A DNA stretch of 36,748 nt. Origin: Klebsiella pneumoniae. Lineage in GTDB: Bacteria > Myxococcota_A > UBA9042. A program made the position numbers and the translations under genes. Location of the stretch: the NCBI GenBank assembly GCA_945889325.1, contig CAMDBH010000033.1, positions 1 to 36,748 of the forward strand. Direction: 5' to 3'. This document shows positions 17,973 through 25,522 of the stretch, in pieces. How positions within the stretch are numbered: the first letter of the stretch is position 1; every line of letters starts with the position of its first letter. The notes under the pieces were generated by a model that saw nothing but the letters and a program-made list of their open reading frames with translations, ran no database searches and was not told the origin of the DNA.

Positions 17973-19955
17973 ATGGGCAGTTTCACCAATCCGCCGCACA
18001 TCGACATGGAAATTGACGTCGAAAAGCTTATCCGCGACGGGATTTTGAACCGCGATGAAGCTGAAGCGCTGAAATCTTCGCAGCAATCGGACGCGGGCGG
18101 CATGATGCGCATGGAAGCATTGCCCAGCAATGCCGAGGACTTTGCCCCACCTGAGGAAAAGGACCAGATCAAAGAATCGGCGATGAAACACAAGCGCCAT
18201 TGGGTGCGCGTGACGCGTTTGTGCAATCAGCGCTGCACGTTTTGCCTGGATTCGATGAATCAAGACGGCACGATGGTCGATTTCGAGGCGCTTAAGGCCT
18301 ACATATTGCTGGGTAAACGCATGGGGCGGGAGAGGCTCATCCTGTCGGGCGGTGAAGCCAGCGTGCATCCGCAGTTCATCGATTTGATCAAGTACGGTCG
18401 GCAGATCGGCTATGACTGGATTCAGACGATCACCAACGGTATGATGTTTAGTTACAAGAAGTTCGCCCAAGCGGCTGCGGATGCGGGTTTGAATGAAGCG
18501 ACGGTTTCGATGCACGGCCATACGGCGCACCTGCACGACAAATTGACGGGGACTCCGGGCGCTTTTGTGACTGGTATCAAAGGCATGCAGAATTTGATCG
18601 CGACGGACAAGGTCGTGGTCAACATCGACGTGGTGATCAACAAGCAGAATTACAAAGTTTTGCCAGAAATCATCAAGTATTACTATGATTTGTCGATTCG
18701 CGAATTCGATTTGCTGCACATCATTCCGTTCGGCCGCGGTTTTGACGAGCACCGCCATTCGCTGTTTTTCGATTTGAACGACGCTGTGCCGTATTTCCGC
18801 AAAGCCTTTGAATTTGCTAATAAACCCGGGGTGTTCCTGTGGACCAATCGGCTGCCGGTGCTGTATCTGGAGGGTTTTGAACGCCTCATTCAGGATCCGC
18901 ACAAGCTGTTCAGTGAATTCGACGGCGGCCGCCACAATTTTGAGGGCTTCCTAAAACGCGGCTTAAAACCCGACTGTTACGGCGAGCGCTGCGATTACTG
19001 CTTTCTCGATGGCCCTTGCCGTTCGACGATGTTCCCTTACCGCGAAACGCTGGAAAGTGCTTCGTTTCCAACGGTTCGCCTCGATAGCCGTTACGTTTGG
19101 CCGGGCACAGAAGCCAAAGCGGTGTTTGAAAAGCAAAAAGCCAAGCGGGTTTGGCTCAAGGCTCGCGATGCGGTTGATGCCCAAGCTGCGATTGCCAGAC
19201 TGGATTTTGCCGATGCCAGTGTGACGGTGCAATTGGATGCTGGGGCGGACGTCGCTGCACTGGCCGTGAAAAATGACAAGAACGCGCGAATCGCGCGCTT
19301 TGTCATCACGACAGTCGACGACGCGGCGCGCTATCTAGTTGGATCGCAAGCAATTCCCGCGCCGACGGAAGTCGAATTGCTGCTGACCCGCGATCTCGCG
19401 ACGTGGCTTTTGGCGCGGCCCGCGACGTGCAAAGCTTGGGGTCACCGGCTGATTTGTACGCTGCAAGATCATGAATATTTGAGTGAATCGCAGGAAGTCG
19501 ATCCGACGCCCAAGACGTTGGCGAAGCTGGCGAGTCTGGGTGTGAAAATCAAAAATGCGCCCAAATGTGTGGCCAATGCGGAAGTCGATCCGGGCGACAA
19601 GATGCTGCTGGATGCAAAATTGCTAGACGGATCAGGGGCCTTGAGCTTAGATCGCTATGTCGAACACTACATCGAGCACGAATACTACGCCAAATCGATC
19701 CGCTGCGGCCGTTGTGTCGAATTCGACAACTGCCGAGGATTGCACATCAATTACTTGCGCAACCACGGATTTGCCACATTGACGCCGCTGGACGCCCAAG
19801 GGCTGCCGCTGGCGGATGCCGCGAGTTTTGACAAGCTGGCGGAACAATTGGCAGATGCCACTGCGCAGCGCAGCAAGCGCGATCAGCAGAAGCTGTTTGG
19901 TTTGCACAAGCCGGTGGCGCGTGGGGTGGATGAGGTGAGTTTGTCGAGGACTTAG
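17973..19955 (+). CDS. Radical SAM protein with two CX2CX5C auxiliary motifs
   Basis: A 660-residue radical SAM enzyme. ATG 17973 (AGGA 6 nt upstream) is preferred to a much longer open frame that overlaps the previous gene. Residues 1-75 are a helical, acidic N-terminal extension. The SAM-cluster motif is Cys84-x3-Cys88-x2-Cys91 (CNQRCTFC), followed by LILSGGEASVHP (GGE motif), TITNGMM, ATVSMHGHTAHLHDKLTG and VNIDVVINKQN. Two auxiliary motifs follow: Cys340-x2-Cys343-x5-Cys349 (with Cys335 just before) and Cys578-x2-Cys581-x5-Cys587 (CGRCVEFDNC), separated by about 230 residues without recognisable motifs. The length is well above a typical 350-450-residue SPASM protein. Likely a peptide or protein modifying enzyme; the substrate is not shown. 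A 242-bp gap precedes it, with no clear promoter or small gene. Confidence 0.85.
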   Translation: MGSFTNPPHIDMEIDVEKLIRDGILNRDEAEALKSSQQSDAGGMMRMEALPSNAEDFAPPEEKDQIKESAMKHKRHWVRVTRLCNQRCTFCLDSMNQDGTMVDFEALKAYILLGKRMGRERLILSGGEASVHPQFIDLIKYGRQIGYDWIQTITNGMMFSYKKFAQAAADAGLNEATVSMHGHTAHLHDKLTGTPGAFVTGIKGMQNLIATDKVVVNIDVVINKQNYKVLPEIIKYYYDLSIREFDLLHIIPFGRGFDEHRHSLFFDLNDAVPYFRKAFEFANKPGVFLWTNRLPVLYLEGFERLIQDPHKLFSEFDGGRHNFEGFLKRGLKPDCYGERCDYCFLDGPCRSTMFPYRETLESASFPTVRLDSRYVWPGTEAKAVFEKQKAKRVWLKARDAVDAQAAIARLDFADASVTVQLDAGADVAALAVKNDKNARIARFVITTVDDAARYLVGSQAIPAPTEVELLLTRDLATWLLARPATCKAWGHRLICTLQDHEYLSESQEVDPTPKTLAKLASLGVKIKNAPKCVANAEVDPGDKMLLDAKLLDGSGALSLDRYVEHYIEHEYYAKSIRCGRCVEFDNCRGLHINYLRNHGFATLTPLDAQGLPLADAASFDKLAEQLADATAQRSKRDQQKLFGLHKPVARGVDEVSLSRT

Positions 19956-20040
19956 ATTTCGATTTTTTGGGGGAATCCACCACAACCCGGCGCGCACGGC
20001 CGAAAGATTGGATTTCAAATGGAAGTCCACCCGAATTCCG

Positions 20041-20087
20041 CGTGGCGACAAGATCGCCCCGCTACCGGTCAAGAGATCCCTTCGGGA
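20041..20087 (+). repeat. Two-hairpin dispersed element, forward copy
   Basis: First hairpin GGCGA-CAAGA-TCGCC (20044-20058), core CCGCTAC (20059-20065), 10-nt spacer cggtcaagag, then second hairpin around TCCC-TTC-GGGA (20077-20087). It faces an inverted copy at 20131-20176. The first stem differs from that copy at positions that remain paired (GGCGA/TCGCC against GGGAA/TTCCC) while the loop CAAGA/TCTTG is kept. Confidence 0.65.
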
Positions 20088-20130
20088 CTGGTTTTGGGCA
20101 AGGTGAGGATTTTGAAGCAAATCTGAGGTC

Positions 20131-20176
20131 AATCCCGCAGGGATTTCTTGAATGGTAGCGGGGGAATCTTGTTCCC
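20131..20176 (-). repeat. Two-hairpin dispersed element, inverted copy
   Basis: On the plus strand: hairpin AATCCC-GCA-GGGATT (20131-20145), spacer tcttgaatg, GTAGCGG (20055-type core reversed, here 20155-20161), then hairpin GGGAA-TCTTG-TTCCC (20062-type hairpin, here 20162-20176). Read on the minus strand it has the same order as 20041-20087. Together the two copies fill much of the 310-bp gap 19956-20265, which holds no convincing gene. Confidence 0.65.
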
Positions 20177-20190
20177 ACGTGTTGGGGGGA

Positions 20191-20220
20191 TTGAGTCATC
20201 CTGGTGAAAAATGCAAATAT
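20191..20220 (+). promoter_or_regulatory. Candidate promoter before the HxsC-like gene
   Basis: TTGAGT (20191-20196), an 18-bp spacer and AAATAT (20215-20220) make a plausible but weak sigma-70-like promoter 46 bp before ATG 20266. It lies just downstream of the inverted pair of hairpin elements, so the second half of the rSAM cluster may have its own promoter. Confidence 0.3.
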
Positions 20221-20265
20221 TCTCGATACCTTGAATCTGGTTGATCGGAGATAAGGAGCAATAAA

Positions 20266-21537
20266 ATGGCCAACATCGGCTACATTCAAATGGTCCGCCA
20301 TTGCAACCAAAACTGCGGTTTTTGCAGCAATCCGGAAACACCATTTTTCCACAATATTGAACAAATTCATCAAATTGTCGATGATTTTGTCAAGCGCGAC
20401 TATTTTGGCGTGATTCTGACCGGCGGTGAACCGACGCTGAGTCCGATTCTGCCCGACGCGATCCGCTATGCCCGCGAAAAAGGCCTGCATGTGCGCATGA
20501 TTACCAACGGCCAGAAGCTGGCTGATCCGCTTTACTGCGACACCGTCTGGCGCGCGGGCCTGCAGCATGTGCATGTGAGCATCCACAGTTACAAGCACAA
20601 GCTGGAGGATTTCCTAACAGGCACGCCGGGATCGCTCGATTGGGCGGAAAAAGCGCTGACCAATTTGGGCAAGACCGACATTACCGTCAACATCAACACA
20701 GTGATTAACCGTTACAATTGCGACCATTTGCACGAGAACATCGATTGGTTTATCGACAACTTTCCGTTTATTCACCATTTTGTCTGGAACAACCTCGATC
20801 CGTCGATTGGGCGGGCGACGACGAACAATTATTTCACGGCCAAGCTGCAAGACATTGAAGTTTCACTGAATAAGGCCATGCGGCGTTTGCACGATACGGG
20901 GCGGAGTTTTCGCGTCGAACGGGTGCCGCTGTGCTATATGACTGAATTTGCACACTGTTCTACGGAGACGCGCAAGATCGTCAAAAGCGAAGAGCGCATC
21001 GTGCACTTTTTGGACGACAAAGGCACCGTGCGGCAGACCGAATGGGGCCATTTGTACGCCGATGTGTGCAATTCCTGCCAGTTGCGTTCCATTTGCGGCG
21101 GCCTGTTTGACCGCGGCAATGCGTATGACCCCGCGGAATTGAGCCCAGTTTTTATCGATTCCAAGCCGATTATTGCTAAAATTGTTCAGGACTTGCAGAG
21201 CGATCCGGCCTGGCGGCTGGCCAAGTTCAAAAATACCGCGGCAATTCCAAGTGCGCACCAAGGCCAAGCGTCATCGCGGCCGGGAAAAGTCCAAGCGCCA
21301 ACTGGAGATAGGCTGGTTGAACCGGCGTTTGACCCCAAAAGACGGCAGGATCCGACGTCCAAAGATTGGAATCCGCAGGCGAGCGATTACCACCCATCGG
21401 ACGATGAGCAAGATGGTGTGCTAGCCTTGATGGTGCCTGAGGAAACGGAAGCCGAGCGCGCCGCGACCAAAGCTGGACGCGTGCCATTGACGCGGTTGGG
21501 TGCCAATGCGCTTGATGCAACGGCGTCACAAGAGTAA
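20266..21537 (+). CDS. Radical SAM protein, HxsC-like
   Basis: A 423-residue radical SAM protein with a strong AAGGAG site before ATG 20266. SAM-cluster motif: Cys13-x3-Cys17-x2-Cys20 (CNQNCGFC), then GVILTGGEPTLSP, MITNGQKL, VHVSIHSYKH and VNINTVINRYN. The segment NFPFIHHFVWNNLDPSIGRA followed by RVPLCYM and Cys268-x2-Cys271-x5-Cys277 (CNSCQLRSIC) is the arrangement I associate with HxsC-type His-Xaa-Ser maturases and close relatives. The last 80 residues (about 340-423) are a low-complexity polar tail. HxsD- and HxsB-type genes follow within 1 kb, supporting an Hxs-like role, but the exact subfamily needs a profile search. General radical SAM assignment is firm; HxsC-like is moderate. Confidence 0.85.
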   Translation: MANIGYIQMVRHCNQNCGFCSNPETPFFHNIEQIHQIVDDFVKRDYFGVILTGGEPTLSPILPDAIRYAREKGLHVRMITNGQKLADPLYCDTVWRAGLQHVHVSIHSYKHKLEDFLTGTPGSLDWAEKALTNLGKTDITVNINTVINRYNCDHLHENIDWFIDNFPFIHHFVWNNLDPSIGRATTNNYFTAKLQDIEVSLNKAMRRLHDTGRSFRVERVPLCYMTEFAHCSTETRKIVKSEERIVHFLDDKGTVRQTEWGHLYADVCNSCQLRSICGGLFDRGNAYDPAELSPVFIDSKPIIAKIVQDLQSDPAWRLAKFKNTAAIPSAHQGQASSRPGKVQAPTGDRLVEPAFDPKRRQDPTSKDWNPQASDYHPSDDEQDGVLALMVPEETEAERAATKAGRVPLTRLGANALDATASQE

Positions 21538-21606
21538 AAGGATGCGCCCGCGCAACTGCGTCGGCAAAAATGGATGCTGCGCGATGAGCCGCGGCAGGAG
21601 AAAGGC

Positions 21607-22059
21607 ATGTCGCAAATTGAATCAATTGATGCACAAAAGTCAAGTATTACTCTAGCTTTGGACGCGGGTCTGTATCCGATTGAGGTACTTTACGCGGCTT
21701 CTTATGTCTTCATCGACCGCGCATTCGTGCTGCTGGATCGCGAAGGTCTGGAAGGCAAAGGCGGACGCTTCTTGGTCCATCTGCGCGGCAAGTCGCAGCT
21801 TTCTGAGCCGCAACTGCAAGCGATGTCTGGTGAATTTGGCAATGAGCTGCTGAGTCAGGCGCTGCGGCGCAAGGTCGTCAAGGCCAATCAGAAAATCATT
21901 GAAGAAATTACCACGCAGGCGATTGCCGGTGCGGCTGGCGGTACGTTGCCGACCGATTTCTTGGATGCTGGCGACGATGGTATGGATTTCCTTGACGATC
22001 CGTTGGGCATTGCCGTGCCGTGGGAAGAGAAATTCAAGAAGAAAAAGGCGGGCGAGTAG
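21607..22059 (+). CDS. hxsD: HxsD-type protein of a His-Xaa-Ser-like system
   Basis: A 150-residue protein with AGGAG 7 nt before ATG 21607. Residues 16-130 match the HxsD pattern as I know it: an amphipathic start (SITLALDAGLYPIEVLY) with AASYVFIDRAF, an internal strand region (RFLVHLRG), then EFGNELLSQALRRKV and a helix KIIEEITTQAIAGA. HxsD proteins accompany the radical SAM maturases HxsB and HxsC; their biochemical role is unsettled. The acidic/Lys-rich C-terminal 30 residues extend beyond the short HxsD proteins I know. The stop is directly followed by the ATG of 22060, so the two are co-translated. Confidence 0.75.
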   Translation: MSQIESIDAQKSSITLALDAGLYPIEVLYAASYVFIDRAFVLLDREGLEGKGGRFLVHLRGKSQLSEPQLQAMSGEFGNELLSQALRRKVVKANQKIIEEITTQAIAGAAGGTLPTDFLDAGDDGMDFLDDPLGIAVPWEEKFKKKKAGE

Positions 22060-22305
22060 ATGTCTGAAGCGACCCAACCCGATCAAGTGGTTAAGCTCAA
22101 CCGCGCGCTGTACATGCAGCAGGCCATCCGCGAAGCCGCGACAACCTTTGCGGATTTTGCATCATTCGCCATTGCCCGCGATGGCGAATACTACGCCGTG
22201 ACGGTAAGCGACATCGATGCGGAAGCCGATGGCGACGTCGCGGCAGAATTCTGTAATTTCGCGCTGTTCAATACGGCCAACCGCAAGCGGAGCAAGAAAC
22301 CATGA
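22060..22305 (+). CDS. Short HxsD-like paralogue
   Basis: An 81-residue protein starting at the first base after the HxsD stop codon and overlapping the HxsB start by 4 bp (ATGA), so it is tightly coupled to both. It can be aligned by eye with the first two thirds of HxsD: VVKLNRALY / ITLALDAGLY, IREAATTFADFASFAIARDG / VLYAASYVFIDRAFVLLDRE, YYAVTVS / RFLVHLRG, and AEFCNFALFNTANR / GEFGNELLSQALRR. It lacks the C-terminal helix. It is probably a duplicated half-length HxsD; no function can be stated beyond membership of the system. Confidence 0.7.
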   Translation: MSEATQPDQVVKLNRALYMQQAIREAATTFADFASFAIARDGEYYAVTVSDIDAEADGDVAAEFCNFALFNTANRKRSKKP

Positions 22306-23831
22306 CCGTTTCTACGATGATGGCGCAACAGGTTGATCTGACGGGTATTCTCAATCCGAACAAGTGGAAGCCGGAATTTTGCACGCCGTTCAGTCACCGC
22401 GTGATTGACGACAAGATGCTGATTACCAATGATTTGGGCGATCTGCTGTTTTTGACCTTTGATGAATTTCGCGATTTTGTGGAGGGCAAGCCGCAAAAAG
22501 GCCAGCCGCTGTATGACAAACTTGTGGCGAAAAACTTTGTGGCCGATCAAGTCGACATCGGCGCCCAGGCCAAACGTTGGCGCGACAAGAAGTATTACCT
22601 GTTCTACGGCCCTGTGTTGCACGCTTTTGTGCTGACGCATCGCTGCAACCACGGTTGTCAATATTGCCACAGTTCGATCGTCGGCATGGATCGCACCGAT
22701 ACCGATATGTCGATTGAAGTCGCTGAACGTTCAGTGGATTTGGTGTTTCAGACCACCAGTCCATCGATCACCATTGAATTTCAAGGCGGCGAACCGACGG
22801 CGAATTGGGAAGTATTACAGCACATTGTCGAATACGCGCGGCAGAAGAATGCCTTGGCGGGCAAGACGTTGTCGTTTTCGCTGGTAACCAATCTGTCGTT
22901 GATGGATGACGAGAAACTGGACTATCTCCTTGATCGCAAAGTGCAAATTTGCACGAGCCTGGATGGACCGGCCGATCTGCACAACAAGATTCGCATCTAC
23001 AAAGAGGGCAGTTCGCACGATCTGGTCGTCGGTTGGATCGAGAAAATCAACAAGCGTTACACGGATATGGGGCTAGACGGCAACTTGTACCGCGTCGAAG
23101 CACTGCCCACGATCACGCGACCAGCGCTGACGCGTTGGAAAGACATTGTCGATCAATATGTTGCAGTAGGCTGCAAGGCGGTATTTCTGCGCAAGCTGGA
23201 TCCCTTTGGTTTTGCAGCAAAATCGGCCAAGACGCTGGGCTATTCGATGGACGATTTCCTCGAATTTTATGCCCATGCGGTGGATTACATCATCGAACTC
23301 AACAAGCAGGGTGTACAAGTCATGGAACGCCATGCTGCGATTATGCTTGCGAAAATGATTGACGATCAGGAGCCGAACTACCTCGATTTGCGCACGCCGG
23401 GTGGCGCCTGTGTCGGCCAAATCGGCTACGCGCCCGACGGCAGCATTTACAGCTCGGATGAAGGCCGATTTGTCGCTTCCATGGGCGACGAGATGTTCAA
23501 AATCGGCACGATTGAAAGCACTTATCACGATTTGATGACCAACGCGCAGACCCGTGCGATGGTGATGGCGGGCCTGAACGACGGCCAGCCGGATTGCGTG
23601 TCGTGTGTGTACAAGCCGTATTGCGGGCAGCAGGTCGAATACAATTACAAAACGCAGGGTTCACTGCACGGTCGTATGCGCGATTCGGTGTGGTGCAAAA
23701 AGCACAAGTCGATTTTTGATTACTTGGCGCACCGGTTGCAAAAGGCCGACCCGCAGGAAATGGAAATTTTCCGCCGCTGGACGACCAATCGGACCTTGGA
23801 TCACTACCTACAGGAACGAGCTCCGCTGTAA
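22302..23831 (+). CDS. hxsB: Radical SAM maturase HxsB-like
   Basis: A 509-residue radical SAM/SPASM protein. Residues 1-100 form an N-terminal domain (ITNDLGDLLFLTFDEFRDFVEG) like that of HxsB proteins. SAM-cluster motif: Cys115-x3-Cys119-x2-Cys122 (CNHGCQYC), then DMSIEVAERSVDLVF, ITIEFQGGEPTANW, SLVTNLSLM, TSLDGPADLHNKIR and KAVFLRKLDPFGFA. The C-terminal region has GGACVGQIGYAPDGSIYSSD and the auxiliary motif Cys432-x2-Cys435-x5-Cys441 (CVSCVYKPYC). This order closely matches the HxsB family as I know it, which works with HxsC and HxsD on HxsA, a protein with His-Xaa-Ser repeats. No such HxsA is in the window. ATG 22302 overlaps the preceding stop. Confidence 0.85.
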   Translation: MTVSTMMAQQVDLTGILNPNKWKPEFCTPFSHRVIDDKMLITNDLGDLLFLTFDEFRDFVEGKPQKGQPLYDKLVAKNFVADQVDIGAQAKRWRDKKYYLFYGPVLHAFVLTHRCNHGCQYCHSSIVGMDRTDTDMSIEVAERSVDLVFQTTSPSITIEFQGGEPTANWEVLQHIVEYARQKNALAGKTLSFSLVTNLSLMDDEKLDYLLDRKVQICTSLDGPADLHNKIRIYKEGSSHDLVVGWIEKINKRYTDMGLDGNLYRVEALPTITRPALTRWKDIVDQYVAVGCKAVFLRKLDPFGFAAKSAKTLGYSMDDFLEFYAHAVDYIIELNKQGVQVMERHAAIMLAKMIDDQEPNYLDLRTPGGACVGQIGYAPDGSIYSSDEGRFVASMGDEMFKIGTIESTYHDLMTNAQTRAMVMAGLNDGQPDCVSCVYKPYCGQQVEYNYKTQGSLHGRMRDSVWCKKHKSIFDYLAHRLQKADPQEMEIFRRWTTNRTLDHYLQERAPL

Positions 23832-23872
23832 GTTGCTGTAATTCGGTATTTATCTTCGCAGCAGCGCCAAAG

Positions 23873-23902
23873 TTGGACATTGCCGCGCGCGGTGCCTAAA
23901 CT
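23873..23902 (+). promoter_or_regulatory. Candidate promoter for the barrel-protein/C11 operon
   Basis: TTGGAC (23873-23878), an 18-bp spacer and TAAACT (23897-23902) lie in the 139-bp gap between hxsB and the first barrel-like gene. It is a reasonable sigma-70-like candidate with a leader of about 60 nt. No terminator hairpin with a T-run is visible after hxsB. Confidence 0.35.
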
Positions 23903-23970
23903 GCCACAGCGGCACAGCTGGTTGCAATCGGCAAAAGCCTGCATCAGCGCGAAAGCGCGGAGGAACGTCG

Positions 23971-24735
23971 ATGGCGCACCCAGCAGCTCACAGTGCATTT
24001 TCCCGCATGGCCTTGTTTTGTCTGGCTGTTGCGGCTTTGGCGCCCGCAAGATCTGCCCGAGCCGATGAGCCGGCGGCGGCCGCCCCGATCGAGCCTGCGC
24101 CCTCGGCCGCACCCGCGGCCGATCCGAACAATTCTAGCGAGGATCCGGCGGTTTTGGCCCCACCGCCCGCCCGCGTCGCACCCGTGACGCCGCCTCCCGT
24201 CGCTCGCTCCGCTCAACCGCGGCAACCATCAGATATTCCGGCGCAACAGACAAATATTCATGCATTAGGCGCCGTTGCATCGTATACGACCGGGGCGGGC
24301 TTTGCCTACCGGCACTATTTTGGCGACACGCAACTGCAAATCAGCGCGATTGGCCTGCTGACGGACCGCGGCAATTCGGCCTTGGCTTTTGGCGGCGTTG
24401 AAATCGCACAGTATTTGATGATGTGGTATCAGCCAGGTGGCCGCGGCTGGCTGCCGCAGATGACTTCGCTGCGCGCAGTCGCAGGTGCGACGTACTACTA
24501 CAGCAAAACGCAGGACACATCCTCGCAATTTACCGGTAGCACACTCATCACAACCACGACCACGACCACAAAGGCCATGCCCGGCATCGGTGCCGGCTTG
24601 GGCTTTGAATTTGGCGGGGTTATGCGCTCCGGTTTTTCGCTCACGCTCGACATCCTGCTCACCGCCGGCTTTGAAGATAGCGTGCTGTCGTTTATCTATC
24701 CGCTACCGGCACTGTCGATTTTTTACAACTGGTAA
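23971..24735 (+). CDS. Small outer-membrane beta-barrel-like protein A
   Basis: A 254-residue exported protein: an N-terminal signal (cleavage near SARA-D), a Pro/Ala-rich linker (about 37-85), then alternating short beta strands with aromatic ends (FAYRHYFGDTQLQISAIGLL, LAFGGVEIAQYLMMWY, LRAVAGATYYYS, GLGFEFGGVMRSGFSLTLDI). It ends in Trp (FYNW), the kind of C-terminal aromatic residue used in outer-membrane barrel assembly. A GGAGG-like site precedes ATG 23971; ATG 24007 would still leave a signal peptide. It is paralogous to the next gene. No family name recognised; a six- or eight-stranded barrel is likely by length. Confidence 0.7.
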   Translation: MAHPAAHSAFSRMALFCLAVAALAPARSARADEPAAAAPIEPAPSAAPAADPNNSSEDPAVLAPPPARVAPVTPPPVARSAQPRQPSDIPAQQTNIHALGAVASYTTGAGFAYRHYFGDTQLQISAIGLLTDRGNSALAFGGVEIAQYLMMWYQPGGRGWLPQMTSLRAVAGATYYYSKTQDTSSQFTGSTLITTTTTTTKAMPGIGAGLGFEFGGVMRSGFSLTLDILLTAGFEDSVLSFIYPLPALSIFYNW

Positions 24736-24763
24736 TTAAAAATTTACAACTGGTAATCAAAAG
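24722..24763 (+). repeat. 21-bp tandem duplication across a stop codon
   Basis: 24722-24742 and 24743-24763 are two 21-bp copies with two mismatches. The first covers the last codons (tyr-asn-trp) and stop of barrel protein A. Because 21 is a multiple of three, the second copy repeats YNW-stop in the same frame beyond the real stop. Confidence 0.8.
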
Positions 24764-24774
24764 CGGGGCTTGCG

Positions 24775-25476
24775 ATGTTCACATCTTCCTTACCGTGGCG
24801 CTTGCTGACTTTTGTTTTGGTTGGCGCAGCGGTTTGTTCAACCCAGGCTGCGGCGGCATTTGCCGACACACCGGCATCAGATGGTTCGGCTGCCGTGGCC
24901 CCAGCGACCACCGCCGCGCCCAAGCCGCGTGCGGACGGGTTGTACCGCGGTCGCGATTACGTGTTGCAAAAGAACCACAACGGTTTGGGGTTGTCGGTCG
25001 GCGTAGGCGGCATGAACGGCTTTGCTTACCGGCACTATTGGGACAATACCTCGGTTCAATTTGATTTGCTGCCCCTGTACGCGGACAAGGGCAACTACGT
25101 GGCCATCCACTTGGGCGGTCAGATCATCCAATACATGTTGGCGTGGAATTCCGCACGAGAATTGGGCGGCACCAGCAGCGCGCTGCGTTTGGTCGGTGCC
25201 TACAGCATCCGCATTGCGCGCGACGATTCGGTTGCAACGGTGGAAATTCCCACGCCCAATTGCCTCACCGCCGCCTGTCAGGCCAATTTGACCGGCAACA
25301 AGTCCAAAATGGACTATTTCAATTCGGTGGGCGCCGGTTTCGGCGTCGAGTTTGGCGGCATCGGCCGCAGCGGATTTTCGGTCTCGGTGGACATGATGAT
25401 GACGATCATGTGGGATAGCGTGGGATTTTTCGGCGCGTATCCGCTGCCTTACGGCGCGCTGATGTACAATTTCTGA
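24775..25476 (+). CDS. Small outer-membrane beta-barrel-like protein B
   Basis: A 233-residue paralogue of the preceding protein: signal peptide ending near AFA-D, an Ala/Pro linker to about residue 52, then the same strand series (GFAYRHYWDNTSVQFDLLPLY, AIHLGGQIIQYMLAW, LRLVGAYSIRIA, GAGFGVEFGGIGRSGFSVSVDM) and a C-terminal Phe (YNF). A Cys pair (CLTAAC) sits in a loop that protein A lacks. The ribosome-binding site is weak (GCGGGG). It starts 39 bp after gene A and ends 46 bp before the C11 peptidase gene, so the three probably share a transcript. Confidence 0.7.
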   Translation: MFTSSLPWRLLTFVLVGAAVCSTQAAAAFADTPASDGSAAVAPATTAAPKPRADGLYRGRDYVLQKNHNGLGLSVGVGGMNGFAYRHYWDNTSVQFDLLPLYADKGNYVAIHLGGQIIQYMLAWNSARELGGTSSALRLVGAYSIRIARDDSVATVEIPTPNCLTAACQANLTGNKSKMDYFNSVGAGFGVEFGGIGRSGFSVSVDMMMTIMWDSVGFFGAYPLPYGALMYNF

Positions 25477-25522
25477 CCCTTTGCGCCAACCAGCGACGTC
25501 GAACACCCCAGCGGACAGGCCG

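Noticed and set aside
15659..18935. Long minus-strand open frames antisense to the lipoprotein and rSAM genes (for example 15659-16837 and 17757-18935)
   Set aside because: Their residues are typical of antisense shadows in GC-rich coding DNA (Arg/His/Ile-rich, no motifs), while the plus strand has strong family motifs.
20020..20127. A 35-codon frame in the gap before the HxsC-like gene, considered as a precursor peptide
   Set aside because: It is formed by the two-hairpin repeat, has no convincing ribosome-binding site, and contains no His-Xaa-Ser or Cys-rich core.
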